Counted from the first letter of the stretch, positions 1 through 8,772 are shown. The stretch: DNA of 64,000 nucleotides from Intestinibacillus massiliensis (GCA_029267335.1 JAJUJC010000002.1:62001-126000); one strand, 5' to 3'. Notes: a model not told the origin generated them from the sequence alone. Made by a program: numbers and translations.

Positions 1-398
1 TGCGCGACGGCGGGCTGATCGACTTTCAGGGCAGCTACGAGGCGTTTTTGAACTACATGGAACGCGGCGGGCCGCTGCCCGCACCACAGGACGCACCCCC
101 GCCGCCCAAGCGTGCGGTGCCCACGCTCGACGACGTCCCGCGTCCGCCCGAAAAGAAAAAGCGCACGGGCGGCGCAAAGCCGCTGCAAAAGCAGCTTTCC
201 ACCCTGGAACGCGAGATTGCACAGCTGGAAACCCAGTCTGCCGACCTCGAGCAGCGCATGATCGACGCCGCGAGCGATTCCGGCAAGCTGCTCGAGCTGA
301 TGGCGGAAAAGGAAACCTGTGACGACACCCTCGCCGCCAAACTCGACGAGTGGGAAGCGGTGTCGCTCGCGCTCGACGAGTTGGAGAACGGCTCATGA
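1..398 (+). CDS. ABC-F family ATPase, C-terminal fragment (5' end outside window)
   Basis: The reading frame is open from base 3, so only the last ~131 residues are present. It begins with the segment RDGGLIDFQGSYEAFLNYME, which matches the end of the second nucleotide-binding domain of ABC-F proteins (the 'G.Y..Y' stretch). A Pro/Lys-rich linker and a predicted coiled coil (about the last 65 residues, rich in Glu/Leu) follow, typical of the ABC-F C-terminal domain. ABC-F proteins are soluble ATPases that usually act on the ribosome. Walker motifs lie outside the window, so the subtype (Uup, YfmR, antibiotic-resistance type) cannot be decided. The stop codon overlaps the next start (ATGA), suggesting translational coupling. 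Confidence 0.75.
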   Translation, partial: RDGGLIDFQGSYEAFLNYMERGGPLPAPQDAPPPPKRAVPTLDDVPRPPEKKKRTGGAKPLQKQLSTLEREIAQLETQSADLEQRMIDAASDSGKLLELMAEKETCDDTLAAKLDEWEAVSLALDELENGS

Positions 399-1153
399 CC
401 GAGCAGCGCTTGTGGAAGTGGCTTGCGATCGCGTTCGCCGTGTGCGGCGTGCCGCTGCTGCTCCCCTCGCCCTCGCGCTTCGGCGGTGTGTTCCTGTGCG
501 CGCTCGCGGCGTGCTGCGCCGCACAAGCTGCCGCCGTGACCGCCGCACCGCATAGCAGACGCGCGCACCTTGTCGCGTGGGTCGGGCGCGTGCTCTTTGG
601 CGCGTTTGTCGCGTCGTTCGTGCTCGTGCAGGGCGTGATCTTTGCCGGTATGCGGCCCGATGCACAGGCCGACCGCGCGGACGCCGTACTTGTGCTCGGC
701 GCGCGGGTCTATGCGCTCGACCGCCCGAGCGCGACGCTCGAAAAGCGGCTCGACACCGCGCTGGGCTATCTGCACGCGCATCCCGCTGCCGTTGCGGTGC
801 TGTGCGGCGGACAGGGGCCGAACGAACCCGTGACCGAAGCCGCCGCGATGTACGCCTACCTCGAAAAGCACGGCGCGGACACCACGCGCCTGCTGCTCGA
901 TGATGCCTCGAACAACACCATCCAAAATATCGCAAACGCCAAAGAACTGCTCACACAGCGTTTCCCGAACGGCTGCACGACTGCGGTCATCACGAGCGAT
1001 TTTCATCTCGCGCGTGCGCGGCGGCTCATGGTGCGCGCCGGACTCGACCCCTACGGGCTGCCCGCGCCCACCCCGTACCTCTATCAGCGTGTCGCGCTCC
1101 ATCTGCGCGAATACTGCTCGATCATGGGTTTGGTTCTGAGCGGGCGTTTTTAA
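395..1153 (+). CDS. YdcF/ElyC-type DUF218 membrane protein
   Basis: A 252-residue protein starting at the ATG that overlaps the previous stop (ATGA). Three hydrophobic segments fill the N-terminus (about residues 5-24, 28-50 and 62-85). A cytoplasmic or extracytoplasmic DUF218 domain follows, with ADAVLVLGARV near residue 92, the CGGQGPNEPVTEAAAM loop and DDASNNTIQNIANAK, both characteristic of the family. ElyC/SanA/YdcF proteins are linked to envelope integrity, but the reaction is not established. Coupled to the ABC-F gene upstream and followed 33 bp later by prfA. Family assignment is firm; the role is unknown. Confidence 0.85.
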   Translation: MTEQRLWKWLAIAFAVCGVPLLLPSPSRFGGVFLCALAACCAAQAAAVTAAPHSRRAHLVAWVGRVLFGAFVASFVLVQGVIFAGMRPDAQADRADAVLVLGARVYALDRPSATLEKRLDTALGYLHAHPAAVAVLCGGQGPNEPVTEAAAMYAYLEKHGADTTRLLLDDASNNTIQNIANAKELLTQRFPNGCTTAVITSDFHLARARRLMVRAGLDPYGLPAPTPYLYQRVALHLREYCSIMGLVLSGRF

Positions 1154-1186
1154 ACCTTTTTTCATTTAAAACAGGAGGCTTGCCCC

Positions 1187-2248
1187 ATGTTTGACAAACT
1201 TGACGCGCTTGAAACGCGCCTTTCCGAGCTGGAGAGCCGTATTTCCGCGCCCGATCTGTACGCCGATCCCGAAAACGCCGCCAAGCTGCTGCGCGAGCAG
1301 GGCGAGCTTGCGCCCATCGTCGAGGCGTACCGCGCCTACAAGCGGGCGCAGCGCACGATCGCCGACGCGACGGAAATGCTGTCCGACCCCGAGCTGCGCG
1401 AAATGGCGCAGGACGAGCTTGCCGCCGCCAAGGCGGACGAGGCGCGGCTCGAAGCCGAGCTCAAGCTGCTGCTGCTGCCGCGCGACCCGAACGACGGCAA
1501 AAACATCATCGTGGAGATCCGCGGCGGTGCGGGCGGCGAGGAAAGCGCGTTGTTCGCCGCGTCGCTCTATCGGATGTACTCGATGTACGCCGCCGCGCGC
1601 GGTTGGAACGTCGAGGTCATGAACGCAAATGAGACCGAGCTTGGCGGCTACAAGGAAATCATTTTTCAGGTGACGGGCGACAGCGTGTATTCGCGGCTCA
1701 AGTTCGAGTCCGGCGTGCACCGGGTGCAGCGCGTGCCCGAGACCGAGTCGCAGGGTCGCGTGCATACCTCGACCGCGACCGTCGCCGTGCTCCCCGAGGC
1801 GGAGGAGCTCGATTTCAAGATCGATCCGGGCGACCTGCGCGTCGATACGTTCCGCTCCTCGGGCGCGGGCGGTCAGCACATCAACAAAACCTCGTCCGCG
1901 ATCCGCATCACCCACCTGCCGACCGGCACGGTCGTCGAGTGTCAGGACGAACGCTCGCAGTTCAAAAACCGCGACAAGGCGATGCGCGTGCTGCGCACCC
2001 GTCTGTACGAAGCGGAAGTCAAAAAGCGCGACGACGCGATCGCCGCGGACCGCCGCAGTCAGGTCGGCACGGGCGACCGCTCCGAGCGCATCCGCACCTA
2101 TAATTTCCCGGAGAATCGCGTGTCCGATCACCGCATCGGGCTGACGCTCTACAAGCTCGACCGCTTCTTAAACGGCGATCTTGACGAGGTGCTCGATGCG
2201 CTCATTACCGCCGATACGGCGGAAAAGCTCAAGGCACAGGGGAATTGA
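1187..2248 (+). CDS. prfA: peptide chain release factor 1
   Basis: A 353-residue class I release factor that recognises UAA/UAG stop codons in the ribosomal A site and triggers peptidyl-tRNA hydrolysis. The catalytic GGQ is at residues 228-230 within SGAGGQHINKT. The N-terminal helical domain (residues 1-100) and the RF1-like region REMAQDEL...LLLPRDPNDGKN are present, and length equals the usual bacterial RF1. An AGGAGG ribosome-binding site precedes the ATG by 8 bases. No prmC gene is adjacent; in many bacteria it is. A strong intrinsic terminator follows directly. Confidence 0.97.
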   Translation: MFDKLDALETRLSELESRISAPDLYADPENAAKLLREQGELAPIVEAYRAYKRAQRTIADATEMLSDPELREMAQDELAAAKADEARLEAELKLLLLPRDPNDGKNIIVEIRGGAGGEESALFAASLYRMYSMYAAARGWNVEVMNANETELGGYKEIIFQVTGDSVYSRLKFESGVHRVQRVPETESQGRVHTSTATVAVLPEAEELDFKIDPGDLRVDTFRSSGAGGQHINKTSSAIRITHLPTGTVVECQDERSQFKNRDKAMRVLRTRLYEAEVKKRDDAIAADRRSQVGTGDRSERIRTYNFPENRVSDHRIGLTLYKLDRFLNGDLDEVLDALITADTAEKLKAQGN

Positions 2249-2253
2249 CCGCA

Positions 2254-2280
2254 AAAGCCGCCGCTTGTGGCGGCTTTTTT
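2254..2280 (+). terminator. intrinsic terminator after prfA
   Basis: A stem AAAGCCGCC / GGCGGCTTT closes a 6-base loop and runs into a T tract, six bases after the prfA stop codon. Confidence 0.9.
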
Positions 2281-2329
2281 GGCGCACACATAAAATTTAC
2301 ATGTGTACGGCTGAATTCGTGCACAGCTA

Positions 2330-2338
2330 TGCTATAAT
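2330..2338 (+). promoter_or_regulatory. extended -10 promoter for the Sua5-like gene
   Basis: TGC followed by TATAAT (2333-2338) forms an extended -10 element downstream of the prfA terminator and ~80 bases ahead of the next start. No good -35 is seen at 16-18 bases, which extended -10 promoters tolerate. Confidence 0.55.
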
Positions 2339-2419
2339 AAAGCTGTATCCTTGCATTCACCGTGCAAAGCAAGATACTGAATGTTATGATTTTTATTTTA
2401 ATTACAGGAAGTGTACCCT

Positions 2420-3445
2420 ATGGAAACCAAATTGCTCGATCCGGCGCTTGATCCCACCGCGCTGGCCCAGGCGGCGGCGCTGCTGCGCGCGGGCGAGGTC
2501 GTCGGCATCCCGACCGAAACGGTCTACGGTCTGGGCGCGAATGCGCTCGACGAGGATGCAGTCGGCAAGATCTTCGCCGCAAAGGGACGCCCGCAGGACA
2601 ACCCGCTCATCGTGCACATCGCGGATTTTGACGCGATCTACGCGCTATCGCCTGCCGTGCCCGACGCCGCGCGTGCGCTTGCGGAGCGGTTCTGGCCCGG
2701 CCCGCTGACCATCATCGTGCCCAAGAGCGACCGCGTCCCCGCGGCGACCTCGGGCGGACTGGACACGGTCGGCGTGCGGCTGCCCGCACATCCCATCGCG
2801 CGGGAGCTCATCCGGCTGGCGGGCGTACCCATCGCCGCCCCGAGCGCAAACACCTCCGGCCGCCCGTCGACGACGACCGCACAGCATGTTCTGCGCGATC
2901 TCACGGGCAAGATCCCCGCGGTGGTGGAGGGCGGTGCGTGCACGGTTGGCGTGGAGTCCACGGTCGTTTCGCTCGCGGGCGACACGCCCCGTCTGCTGCG
3001 TCCGGGCGGCGTGACGCTCGAGCAGCTGCGCGAGGTGCTCGGTGAAGTCGTCGTTGACCGCGCGCTGCGCGAAGCAATCGACGACAGTGAAAAAGTGTCC
3101 GCGCCCGGCATGAAATACCGTCACTACGCGCCCAAAGCGCCCGTGACCGTCGTGCGCGGTGCGCCCGACGCGACCGCCGCCTACATTCGCGCGCATGCCG
3201 ACGCACACACCGGCGTGCTGTGCTTTGACGAATACGCGGAGCAGTTTCACGGACTGACCGTGGAGACCTTCGGCAGCGCATGCGATCTCGCGGCGCAGGC
3301 GCAGCGTGTGTTCGACCGCCTGCGCGCGTTCGACGACACCGCCGTGACCGCCATCCTCGCCCAGTGCCCCGACGATACCGGGCTCGGGCTTGCGGTCGCA
3401 AACCGCATCAAAAAAGCGGCGGGATTCCACATCGTGGAGGTGTAA
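2420..3445 (+). CDS. L-threonylcarbamoyladenylate synthase (Sua5/TsaC family)
   Basis: A 341-residue protein with an N-terminal YrdC domain (about 15-205: PTETVYGLGANA, KGRPQDNPLIVHI, GVRLPAHP, STVVSL) and a C-terminal SUA5 domain (about 230-341) joined by the linker APGMKYRHYAPKAPV. It makes threonylcarbamoyl-AMP from threonine, bicarbonate and ATP for the t6A modification of ANN-decoding tRNAs. The ATG at 2420 is chosen because AGGAAG lies 8 bases upstream; an in-frame GTG at 2411 overlaps that SD. The two-domain length matches Sua5/YwlC rather than the short TsaC. Next comes coaE after a repeat-bearing gap. Confidence 0.93.
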   Translation: METKLLDPALDPTALAQAAALLRAGEVVGIPTETVYGLGANALDEDAVGKIFAAKGRPQDNPLIVHIADFDAIYALSPAVPDAARALAERFWPGPLTIIVPKSDRVPAATSGGLDTVGVRLPAHPIARELIRLAGVPIAAPSANTSGRPSTTTAQHVLRDLTGKIPAVVEGGACTVGVESTVVSLAGDTPRLLRPGGVTLEQLREVLGEVVVDRALREAIDDSEKVSAPGMKYRHYAPKAPVTVVRGAPDATAAYIRAHADAHTGVLCFDEYAEQFHGLTVETFGSACDLAAQAQRVFDRLRAFDDTAVTAILAQCPDDTGLGLAVANRIKKAAGFHIVEV

Positions 3446-3499
3446 CGGTGTAAAATCCGCGCTTAGATGGAACCTTCTCTATCACAATGCGATTTATCC

Positions 3500-3543
3500 T
3501 TTTGTCCCGCCCACAGGCGATAGTGCCCGCGCCGGCGAGGCGC
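3500..3543 (+). repeat. dispersed repeat, middle module (copy R1)
   Basis: The segment GTCCCGCCCACAGGCGATAG followed by TGCCCGCGCCGGCGAGGCGC matches the middle module of the larger copies at 39355 and 61391. It ends right at the ribosome-binding site of coaE. Confidence 0.6.
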
Positions 3544-3559
3544 ATAGGAGGAAGAAATT

Positions 3560-4144
3560 ATGGCAATCCTAGGCTTGACCGGCGGCAGCGGCACGGGCAA
3601 ATCGACCGTGGCGTCGCTGCTCGTCGCGCGGGGCGCGGGCTGGGTCGATGCGGACGCGGTGTATCACACCCTGTGCGTGTCATGTGAACCCATGCTCGCC
3701 GCACTCGCTCACGAATTCGGCGCGGTGCGCCGTCCGGATGGCGCGCTCGACCGCCCCGCCCTCGCCCGCATCGTGTTTTCCGACCCCGCCGCGCTGACAC
3801 GGCTGGGCGCACTCACCACCCCCTACATCCGCCGCGCCTCGCAGGACGCGCTGCACGCGCTGTCCGACCGTCCGCTCGTGCTGTATGATGCGCCCACCCT
3901 GTTTGAAAGCGGCGCGGACGACCTGTGTGACGATGTCATCGGCGTGCTCGCCCCCTATGACGTACGCGTGGCGCGCATCATCCTGCGCGACGGACTGACC
4001 GAAGCCGCCGCCCGCGCCCGCATCGATGCGCAGCCGCCCGACGACTTTTATCGCGCGCGCTGCCGCTATCTCATCGAAAACAACGACGGCTTGGACGCGC
4101 TGCGCCCGCTTGTCGACGCACTTTATGAACAAATCATCCGGTAA
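3560..4144 (+). CDS. coaE: dephospho-CoA kinase
   Basis: A 194-residue P-loop kinase that phosphorylates the ribose 3'-OH of dephospho-CoA, the last step of CoA biosynthesis. Walker A is GLTGGSGTGKST near residues 5-16; the DADAVYH segment and the RxxxQP-like stretch DAQPPDDFYRARCRYLIENN near the C-terminus fit the family, as does the length. An AGGAGG site stands 8 bases before the ATG. It sits between the Sua5-like gene and the M18 aminopeptidase (12-bp gap), probably co-transcribed with the latter. Confidence 0.93.
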   Translation: MAILGLTGGSGTGKSTVASLLVARGAGWVDADAVYHTLCVSCEPMLAALAHEFGAVRRPDGALDRPALARIVFSDPAALTRLGALTTPYIRRASQDALHALSDRPLVLYDAPTLFESGADDLCDDVIGVLAPYDVRVARIILRDGLTEAAARARIDAQPPDDFYRARCRYLIENNDGLDALRPLVDALYEQIIR

Positions 4145-4156
4145 AGGAGCTTTTTT

Positions 4157-5551
4157 ATGACTTCAGAACAACTGTTTTTTGACAAAAAATCCGGTTTTGA
4201 CCGTCTGACCGAGGACGATCGCGTCCGCATCGCCCCCTATGCCGAGGGCTATAAGGCGTTCCTCGACACTGCAAAAACCGAACGCGACGCGGTCGCAGAG
4301 CTCATTCGCATGGCAGAAGCCAAGGGTTTCCGTGCGTATGACCGCACGATGGCGCTGCATCCCGGCGACCGCGTGTATAAGGTCAACCGCGGCAAGGGGA
4401 TCGCCCTTGCCGTCATCGGTCAAAAGAGCCTTGCCGAGGGCATCCGTCTCGCCGCGGCGCACCTCGACGCGCCGCGTATCGACATCCGCACCGTGCCGCT
4501 CTATGAGGACGGCGGCATGGCATATTTTAAGACCCATTATTATGGCGGCATCAAGAAATACCAGTGGCTGGCGATCCCGCTTGAGCTGCGCGGTGTGGTC
4601 TGTGTGTGCGACAAGGGCGAGATCCGCAAGGTCGATGTGCACATCGGCGACAAGCCGGGCGACCCGAAGTTCGTCATCACCGACCTGCTCCCCCACCTCG
4701 CGTCCGACCAGATGAGCAAAAAGGTGACCGAGATCGTCAAGGGCGAGGATCTCAACCTGCTGCTCGCGCTCGAACCCAGCCGTACCGAGGACGAAAAGTG
4801 CAAGGACAAGGTCAAGCTTGCGGTCATGGAGTACCTGCACGCGGAATACGGCATGACCGAAGCGGATTTCCAGTCTGCCGAGCTGTGCGCCGTACCCGCA
4901 TGGAACGCGTGCGACATCGGCTTCGACCGCGCGTTCATCGGCGCATACGGACATGACGACCGCGTGTGCTCCTATCCCGCCGCGACTGCGCTGCTCGCGC
5001 TCGAAGACACGCCCGAGCACACCGCAATGGCGCTGCTCGTGGACAAGGAAGAGATCGGTTCGGACGGCGTGACGGGCATGCAGTCGCGCTTCTTCGATAC
5101 GCTGCTCGCGGATTTCTGCCGTGCAGAGGGCGTGCCGCCCGAAATCTGCTACGAAAGCTCAATGTGCCTGTCCGCTGACGTGTGCAACGCGTTCGACCCC
5201 AACTTCCCCGAGGTATCCGAGCGCCGCAACGACGCGCGCGCGGGCAGCGGTCTCGCGCTCATCAAGTACACGGGCGCGCGCGGCAAGTCGGGCACGTCAG
5301 ATGCGACCGCAGAGCTCATGGCGCGCATGCGCACGATCTTTGACGGCGCAGACGTCATCTGGCAGACCGGTCAGCTTGGCCGCGTGGATCAGGGCGGCGG
5401 CGGCACGGTCGCGATGTACCTCGCCAACCGCAACATCGACACGGTCGACGCGGGCGTGCCTGTGCTGTCCATGCACGCACCATTTGAGACCATTGCAAAA
5501 CTTGATCTGTATATGGCGCACAAGGGCTTTGGCGCGTTCTACCGTGCATAA
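4157..5551 (+). CDS. M18 family aminopeptidase
   Basis: A 464-residue zinc aminopeptidase of the M18 (aspartyl aminopeptidase/ApeB) family, removing N-terminal residues from peptides in the cytoplasm. Metal-site motifs are visible: AAHLDAPRID near residue 100, DKEEIGSDG near 297, and the C-terminal SMHAPFETIAKLDLYMAHKG with the last histidine ligand. The length equals that of clostridial M18 enzymes annotated as putative aminopeptidase 1. AAAGGAGC precedes the ATG, 12 bases after coaE. The gene ends at a bidirectional terminator facing the HAD phosphatase. Confidence 0.93.
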   Translation: MTSEQLFFDKKSGFDRLTEDDRVRIAPYAEGYKAFLDTAKTERDAVAELIRMAEAKGFRAYDRTMALHPGDRVYKVNRGKGIALAVIGQKSLAEGIRLAAAHLDAPRIDIRTVPLYEDGGMAYFKTHYYGGIKKYQWLAIPLELRGVVCVCDKGEIRKVDVHIGDKPGDPKFVITDLLPHLASDQMSKKVTEIVKGEDLNLLLALEPSRTEDEKCKDKVKLAVMEYLHAEYGMTEADFQSAELCAVPAWNACDIGFDRAFIGAYGHDDRVCSYPAATALLALEDTPEHTAMALLVDKEEIGSDGVTGMQSRFFDTLLADFCRAEGVPPEICYESSMCLSADVCNAFDPNFPEVSERRNDARAGSGLALIKYTGARGKSGTSDATAELMARMRTIFDGADVIWQTGQLGRVDQGGGGTVAMYLANRNIDTVDAGVPVLSMHAPFETIAKLDLYMAHKGFGAFYRA

Positions 5552-5569
5552 TCCCTGATAGAGACAAAG

Positions 5570-5604
5570 AAAATCCCTCGCAGCATGATGCTGTGAGGGA
5601 TTTT
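5570..5604. terminator. bidirectional intrinsic terminator
   Basis: Stem AAAATCCCTC-G-CAGC / GCTG-T-GAGGGATTTT with a short loop, flanked by A-rich and T-rich sides. It serves the M18 gene (+) and the convergent HAD phosphatase gene (-). Confidence 0.9.
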
Positions 5605-5641
5605 CTTGTCGTTTTTTGAACTAATTCGCAGAAAACATGTG

Positions 5642-7108
5642 TTATGCCGCCGGACGGACGAGCACCAGCTCTTCCTTGCCGAGCATACGGGACTTCTGCG
5701 TGGGCAGCAGCTCGCCCGTGTTATTGTCACGACCCTGCAGCACATAGCGCGGATTTGCCTGTCCAATCGTGTTCGCCGCTTCGACGGACACCTTCCAGAT
5801 CGGGTCGCTCGTCTTGCGGTAGCGGTTGAAGATAACGCCGAGCACCGTGTCGCTGAATTCGGTCATCATGTTGTAGTCGCCCGCGCTGTCGCCAAAGACC
5901 ATGAGCGGACCTGCGCCATTGTACTTGGGCGCGATGAAATTCTTGATGACCGTGGACTTGCCGGCCGCCTGTGTCTGCGCATATTTGCCCGCGGCGCCGA
6001 AATCATAGTTGTATTCCGGCAGATAGCGGCCGTTTGCGTCCTTCTTAAGCTGCATTGCGAAGATGTGATCCTCGGGCACGTTCAGACCGAAGAACGGATC
6101 GCGCGCCGCCGCACGGATGACGTCGATAAACGATGCGGATACCACATATACGTCGATGCCCGATGCCATGAGCTTGGTGTACAGATCGCGCAGCTCACTG
6201 GTGATGCGGATGCCGGTCAGATAACTTGCCGTGATCACGCCGGACTTGCCGGGCTGTGCCGCGGGCGAGGTCCACTTTTTCTCCGTCCATTCCGGATACG
6301 CCGACCAATACCGATGCGACGCATTTGCGAGGGCATAGACCTCGTCTGCGGTCATACCCGCGAACAGATACGTCACCCACGGATAGGAGACCGACGCGTC
6401 GAACGTATCGCCGACCGCAGAATACATGTAGCGCAGCTTTGCCGCGAAATCGTTATATGCGTTCGTCTTATGCACTTCCTCGAGCGTCATTTTGCCGCCC
6501 GCGTTAAAGCCGCTGTAGCCGTTATAAAGCACCTTATAGTCTGCGGTGATGTCGTTTGCGAGCATGTCGCTCGTGACTTCCTTGCCCGCGTCGTTCTTGC
6601 CCACTGCCTTGTTCATATCGGGGATCTGGGTCTTAAGCACGTTGTACATCTGGTCGGGCTTGATCTTGAATGCCAGATTCTCAATCTGATAGATGAGCAG
6701 CGCTTCCTCCACATCGTTGATCGCGGTCGTGTTGTCAAAATCGAATACGACATACTTGCCCGCGCCCGCGTTCTTGTCCATGACCGCCTGCATCGCCTCG
6801 CGGGTTTCCTTCGCCCAGTTGCCGGCCGCGAGCTTCTGCGCGCCGTCTACATAGGGCTTGGTGCTGTCGAGGGAAGCGGTGTTTGTCTTTTCGTCATAGG
6901 TGACGCTGATATTGAGCGCCTTTGCCAGATCACGCAGCTTAAAATAGTTGTTGTCGTTGACCTCATAGCCCTTGAGGGCGGCATCCTTGCCGTTGAGCAG
7001 GATCTTGGTCGTGGAATCCTTTGCAACGATGCCCGCCAGCGCAAGCGGTGTGCTCATACCCATCAGGAACGCGACGCCCAGCGCGAGCACTTTGCTTTTC
7101 AGTTTCAT
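5642..7108 (-). CDS. exported HAD-superfamily phosphatase with N-terminal stalk-like domain
   Basis: A 488-residue protein with a Sec signal peptide (KLKSKVLALGVAFLMGMSTPLALA), a copper-amine-oxidase-N/stalk-like segment at about 33-85 (KILLNGKDAALKGYEV, NYFKLRDLAKAL) and a large HAD domain. HAD motif I is DFDNT with D123 and D125; motif II lies in VYVVSASFIDVI, and motif IV is GDSAGDYNMM. The DxDNT followed by an acidic 'DVEEALL' stretch resembles secreted phosphorylcholine phosphatases, so a phosphomonoesterase acting outside the membrane is likely; the substrate is not shown. The stalk-like region may attach it to the envelope. Monocistronic, with its own promoter and terminator. Confidence 0.8.
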   Translation of the reverse strand: MKLKSKVLALGVAFLMGMSTPLALAGIVAKDSTTKILLNGKDAALKGYEVNDNNYFKLRDLAKALNISVTYDEKTNTASLDSTKPYVDGAQKLAAGNWAKETREAMQAVMDKNAGAGKYVVFDFDNTTAINDVEEALLIYQIENLAFKIKPDQMYNVLKTQIPDMNKAVGKNDAGKEVTSDMLANDITADYKVLYNGYSGFNAGGKMTLEEVHKTNAYNDFAAKLRYMYSAVGDTFDASVSYPWVTYLFAGMTADEVYALANASHRYWSAYPEWTEKKWTSPAAQPGKSGVITASYLTGIRITSELRDLYTKLMASGIDVYVVSASFIDVIRAAARDPFFGLNVPEDHIFAMQLKKDANGRYLPEYNYDFGAAGKYAQTQAAGKSTVIKNFIAPKYNGAGPLMVFGDSAGDYNMMTEFSDTVLGVIFNRYRKTSDPIWKVSVEAANTIGQANPRYVLQGRDNNTGELLPTQKSRMLGKEELVLVRPAA

Positions 7109-7184
7109 GTCAGCCTCCTTGTCTATCCGTTGTTTCTGCTTTGGGCGCGGAGCAATCTGCCCATTCCCCCGCTGCCTTATCGCA

Positions 7185-7214
7185 AGTATAGCATGGGCGC
7201 TCGTGCGTTTTCAA
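7185..7214 (-). promoter_or_regulatory. sigma-A-type promoter of the HAD phosphatase gene
   Basis: Minus strand -35 TTGAAA (7209-7214), 18-base spacer, -10 TATACT (7185-7190), about 77 bases before the start codon. Confidence 0.65.
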
Positions 7215-7319
7215 CAGTGCACAAAAGTTCTGACCAAGATTTTACATAGCGTACAAGTTCTTTGCACGCTCTTTGTGTAAATAGCTGTGATTTTTCTCCT
7301 ATTTTCCGACATAAATTGG

Positions 7320-7349
7320 TGAGCATGCTCAATTTTATGAGCATGCTCA
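7320..7349. repeat. tandem pair of TGAGCATGCTCA palindromes
   Basis: Two perfect 12-bp palindromes TGAGCATGCTCA at 7320-7331 and 7338-7349, centres 18 bp apart, in the gap between the symporter terminator and the HAD phosphatase promoter. The same palindrome recurs at 22724, 23141, 54947 and 54987. A dimeric protein-binding site is the simplest reading; no regulator is identified. Confidence 0.6.
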
Positions 7350-7357
7350 AACAAAAA

Positions 7358-7383
7358 CCGCCCTCACGCTGCCGTGAGGGCGG
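7358..7383 (-). terminator. intrinsic terminator of the NSS symporter gene
   Basis: Stem CCGCCCTCAC / GTGAGGGCGG with a 6-base loop; on the minus strand it runs into TTTTTGTTTG. Confidence 0.88.
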
Positions 7384-7401
7384 GGTTGGGAGATTCCTGT
7401 T

Positions 7402-8772
7402 TTAGGCGTGGAACTTCTGCCAATAGCCGACGACCCAGATGATGAGTACGATGACCGGCAGCACATAGGAAACATAGCCGCGCACCCACTTCGGAAAGCG
7501 CAGACCGCGTCCCTGATCGGCTTCCGCGGTGAAGTTTTCAAAGCCCCAGCCGCGTTTTGAGGTGCAAAACAGCAGATATACGAGCGAACCGAGCGGCAGC
7601 AGGTTGTTCGAGACGATGAAGTCCTCAAAGTCCTGAATGTTGCCAATGCCGGGAACGACCGCGCCGCTCCACACATTGAAGCCCAGTGCGCACGGCAGCG
7701 ACAGCACAATAATGAGCACCAGATTGATTGCGATCGCCTTTTTGCGCGTCCAGCCCCACATGTCGATGCCGAACGAGATGATGTTTTCAAATACCGCGAT
7801 GATGGTCGACATCGCCGCAAACGACATGAATACGAAGAACAGTGCGCCCCACAGTCTGCCGCCCGTCATCTCATTGAAAATGTTGGGAAGCGTGACGAAA
7901 ACGAGCGCCGGACCCTGTCCCGCGTCGACGCCGAACGCCGAGCACGCCGGGAAGATGATGAGACCTGCCATGAGCGCGACAAAGGTGTCGAGCAACATGA
8001 CATTGATCGCCTCGCCGGTCAGCGTGTGGTCACGGCCGACATAGCTGCCGAAGATCGCCATCGCGCCGATACCGAGCGACAGCGTGAAGAACGCCTGCCC
8101 CATCGCGGCGAAAATGACCTCGCCCGCGCCCGCCTTGACCATCTCATGGAAGTCGGGCTGCAAGTAAAAGCGCAGACCCTCCGCCGCGCCGGGCAGCGTG
8201 ACCGCACGGAACACGAGCACGAGCAGCAGCGCGAGCAGGCACACCATCATGACCTTGGTGATGCGCTCGACGCCCTTTTCCAGACCCTGTGCGCACACGC
8301 CGAAGCACAGCAGCGTGATGACGACCATCCAGAACACCTGCTCGCCCGGATTTGCGAGCATCGCATTGAACACACCGCCGACCGCATCGGGCGTCAGTCC
8401 GTGGAACTTGCCCGCCGCGAGCTTGACGAAATACGCAAGCATCCAGCCGCCGACCGTCGTGTAGAACATCATGAGCAAATAGTTGCCGAGCATCGCGCCG
8501 TAACTATAAAGATGCCACTTTGTCCCCTTCGGCTCGAGCACATGGAACGAGCGCGCCGCGCTCTTCTGGCTCGCACGTCCGACGGAAAATTCCATCACCA
8601 TGATCGGCAAACCGAGCACGACGAGAAAAAACAGATAAAACAGCACGAATGCCGCGCCGCCATATTTACCGGTGATATACGGGAAACGCCAGACGTTGCC
8701 CAAACCGATTGCACAGCCCGCCGAAATCAGGATAAAGCCCAATCGCGAACTGAAGGATTCTCTTTCTTTCAC
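7402..8772 (-). CDS. sodium-dependent amino-acid/tryptophan-type symporter (NSS/SNF family)
   Basis: A 456-residue integral membrane protein with about 11-12 hydrophobic segments. The N-terminal signature SAGCAIGLGNVWRFPYITG is the unwound TM1 of neurotransmitter:sodium symporters (LeuT, MhsT, TnaT), which binds substrate and Na+. These carriers import amino acids or related amines; specificity cannot be read from sequence. Bacterial NSS members commonly have 11 TMs and ~450 residues, as here. It is a single-gene unit: its own terminator lies downstream, and the TepA-like gene is separated by ~90 bp upstream. Confidence 0.9.
   Translation of the reverse strand: MKERESFSSRLGFILISAGCAIGLGNVWRFPYITGKYGGAAFVLFYLFFLVVLGLPIMVMEFSVGRASQKSAARSFHVLEPKGTKWHLYSYGAMLGNYLLMMFYTTVGGWMLAYFVKLAAGKFHGLTPDAVGGVFNAMLANPGEQVFWMVVITLLCFGVCAQGLEKGVERITKVMMVCLLALLLVLVFRAVTLPGAAEGLRFYLQPDFHEMVKAGAGEVIFAAMGQAFFTLSLGIGAMAIFGSYVGRDHTLTGEAINVMLLDTFVALMAGLIIFPACSAFGVDAGQGPALVFVTLPNIFNEMTGGRLWGALFFVFMSFAAMSTIIAVFENIISFGIDMWGWTRKKAIAINLVLIIVLSLPCALGFNVWSGAVVPGIGNIQDFEDFIVSNNLLPLGSLVYLLFCTSKRGWGFENFTAEADQGRGLRFPKWVRGYVSYVLPVIVLIIWVVGYWQKFHA

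Noticed and set aside
5606-7249. A 547-codon plus-strand frame over the HAD phosphatase
   Set aside because: The minus-strand gene has a signal peptide, HAD motifs, promoter and SD; the plus frame has none of these.
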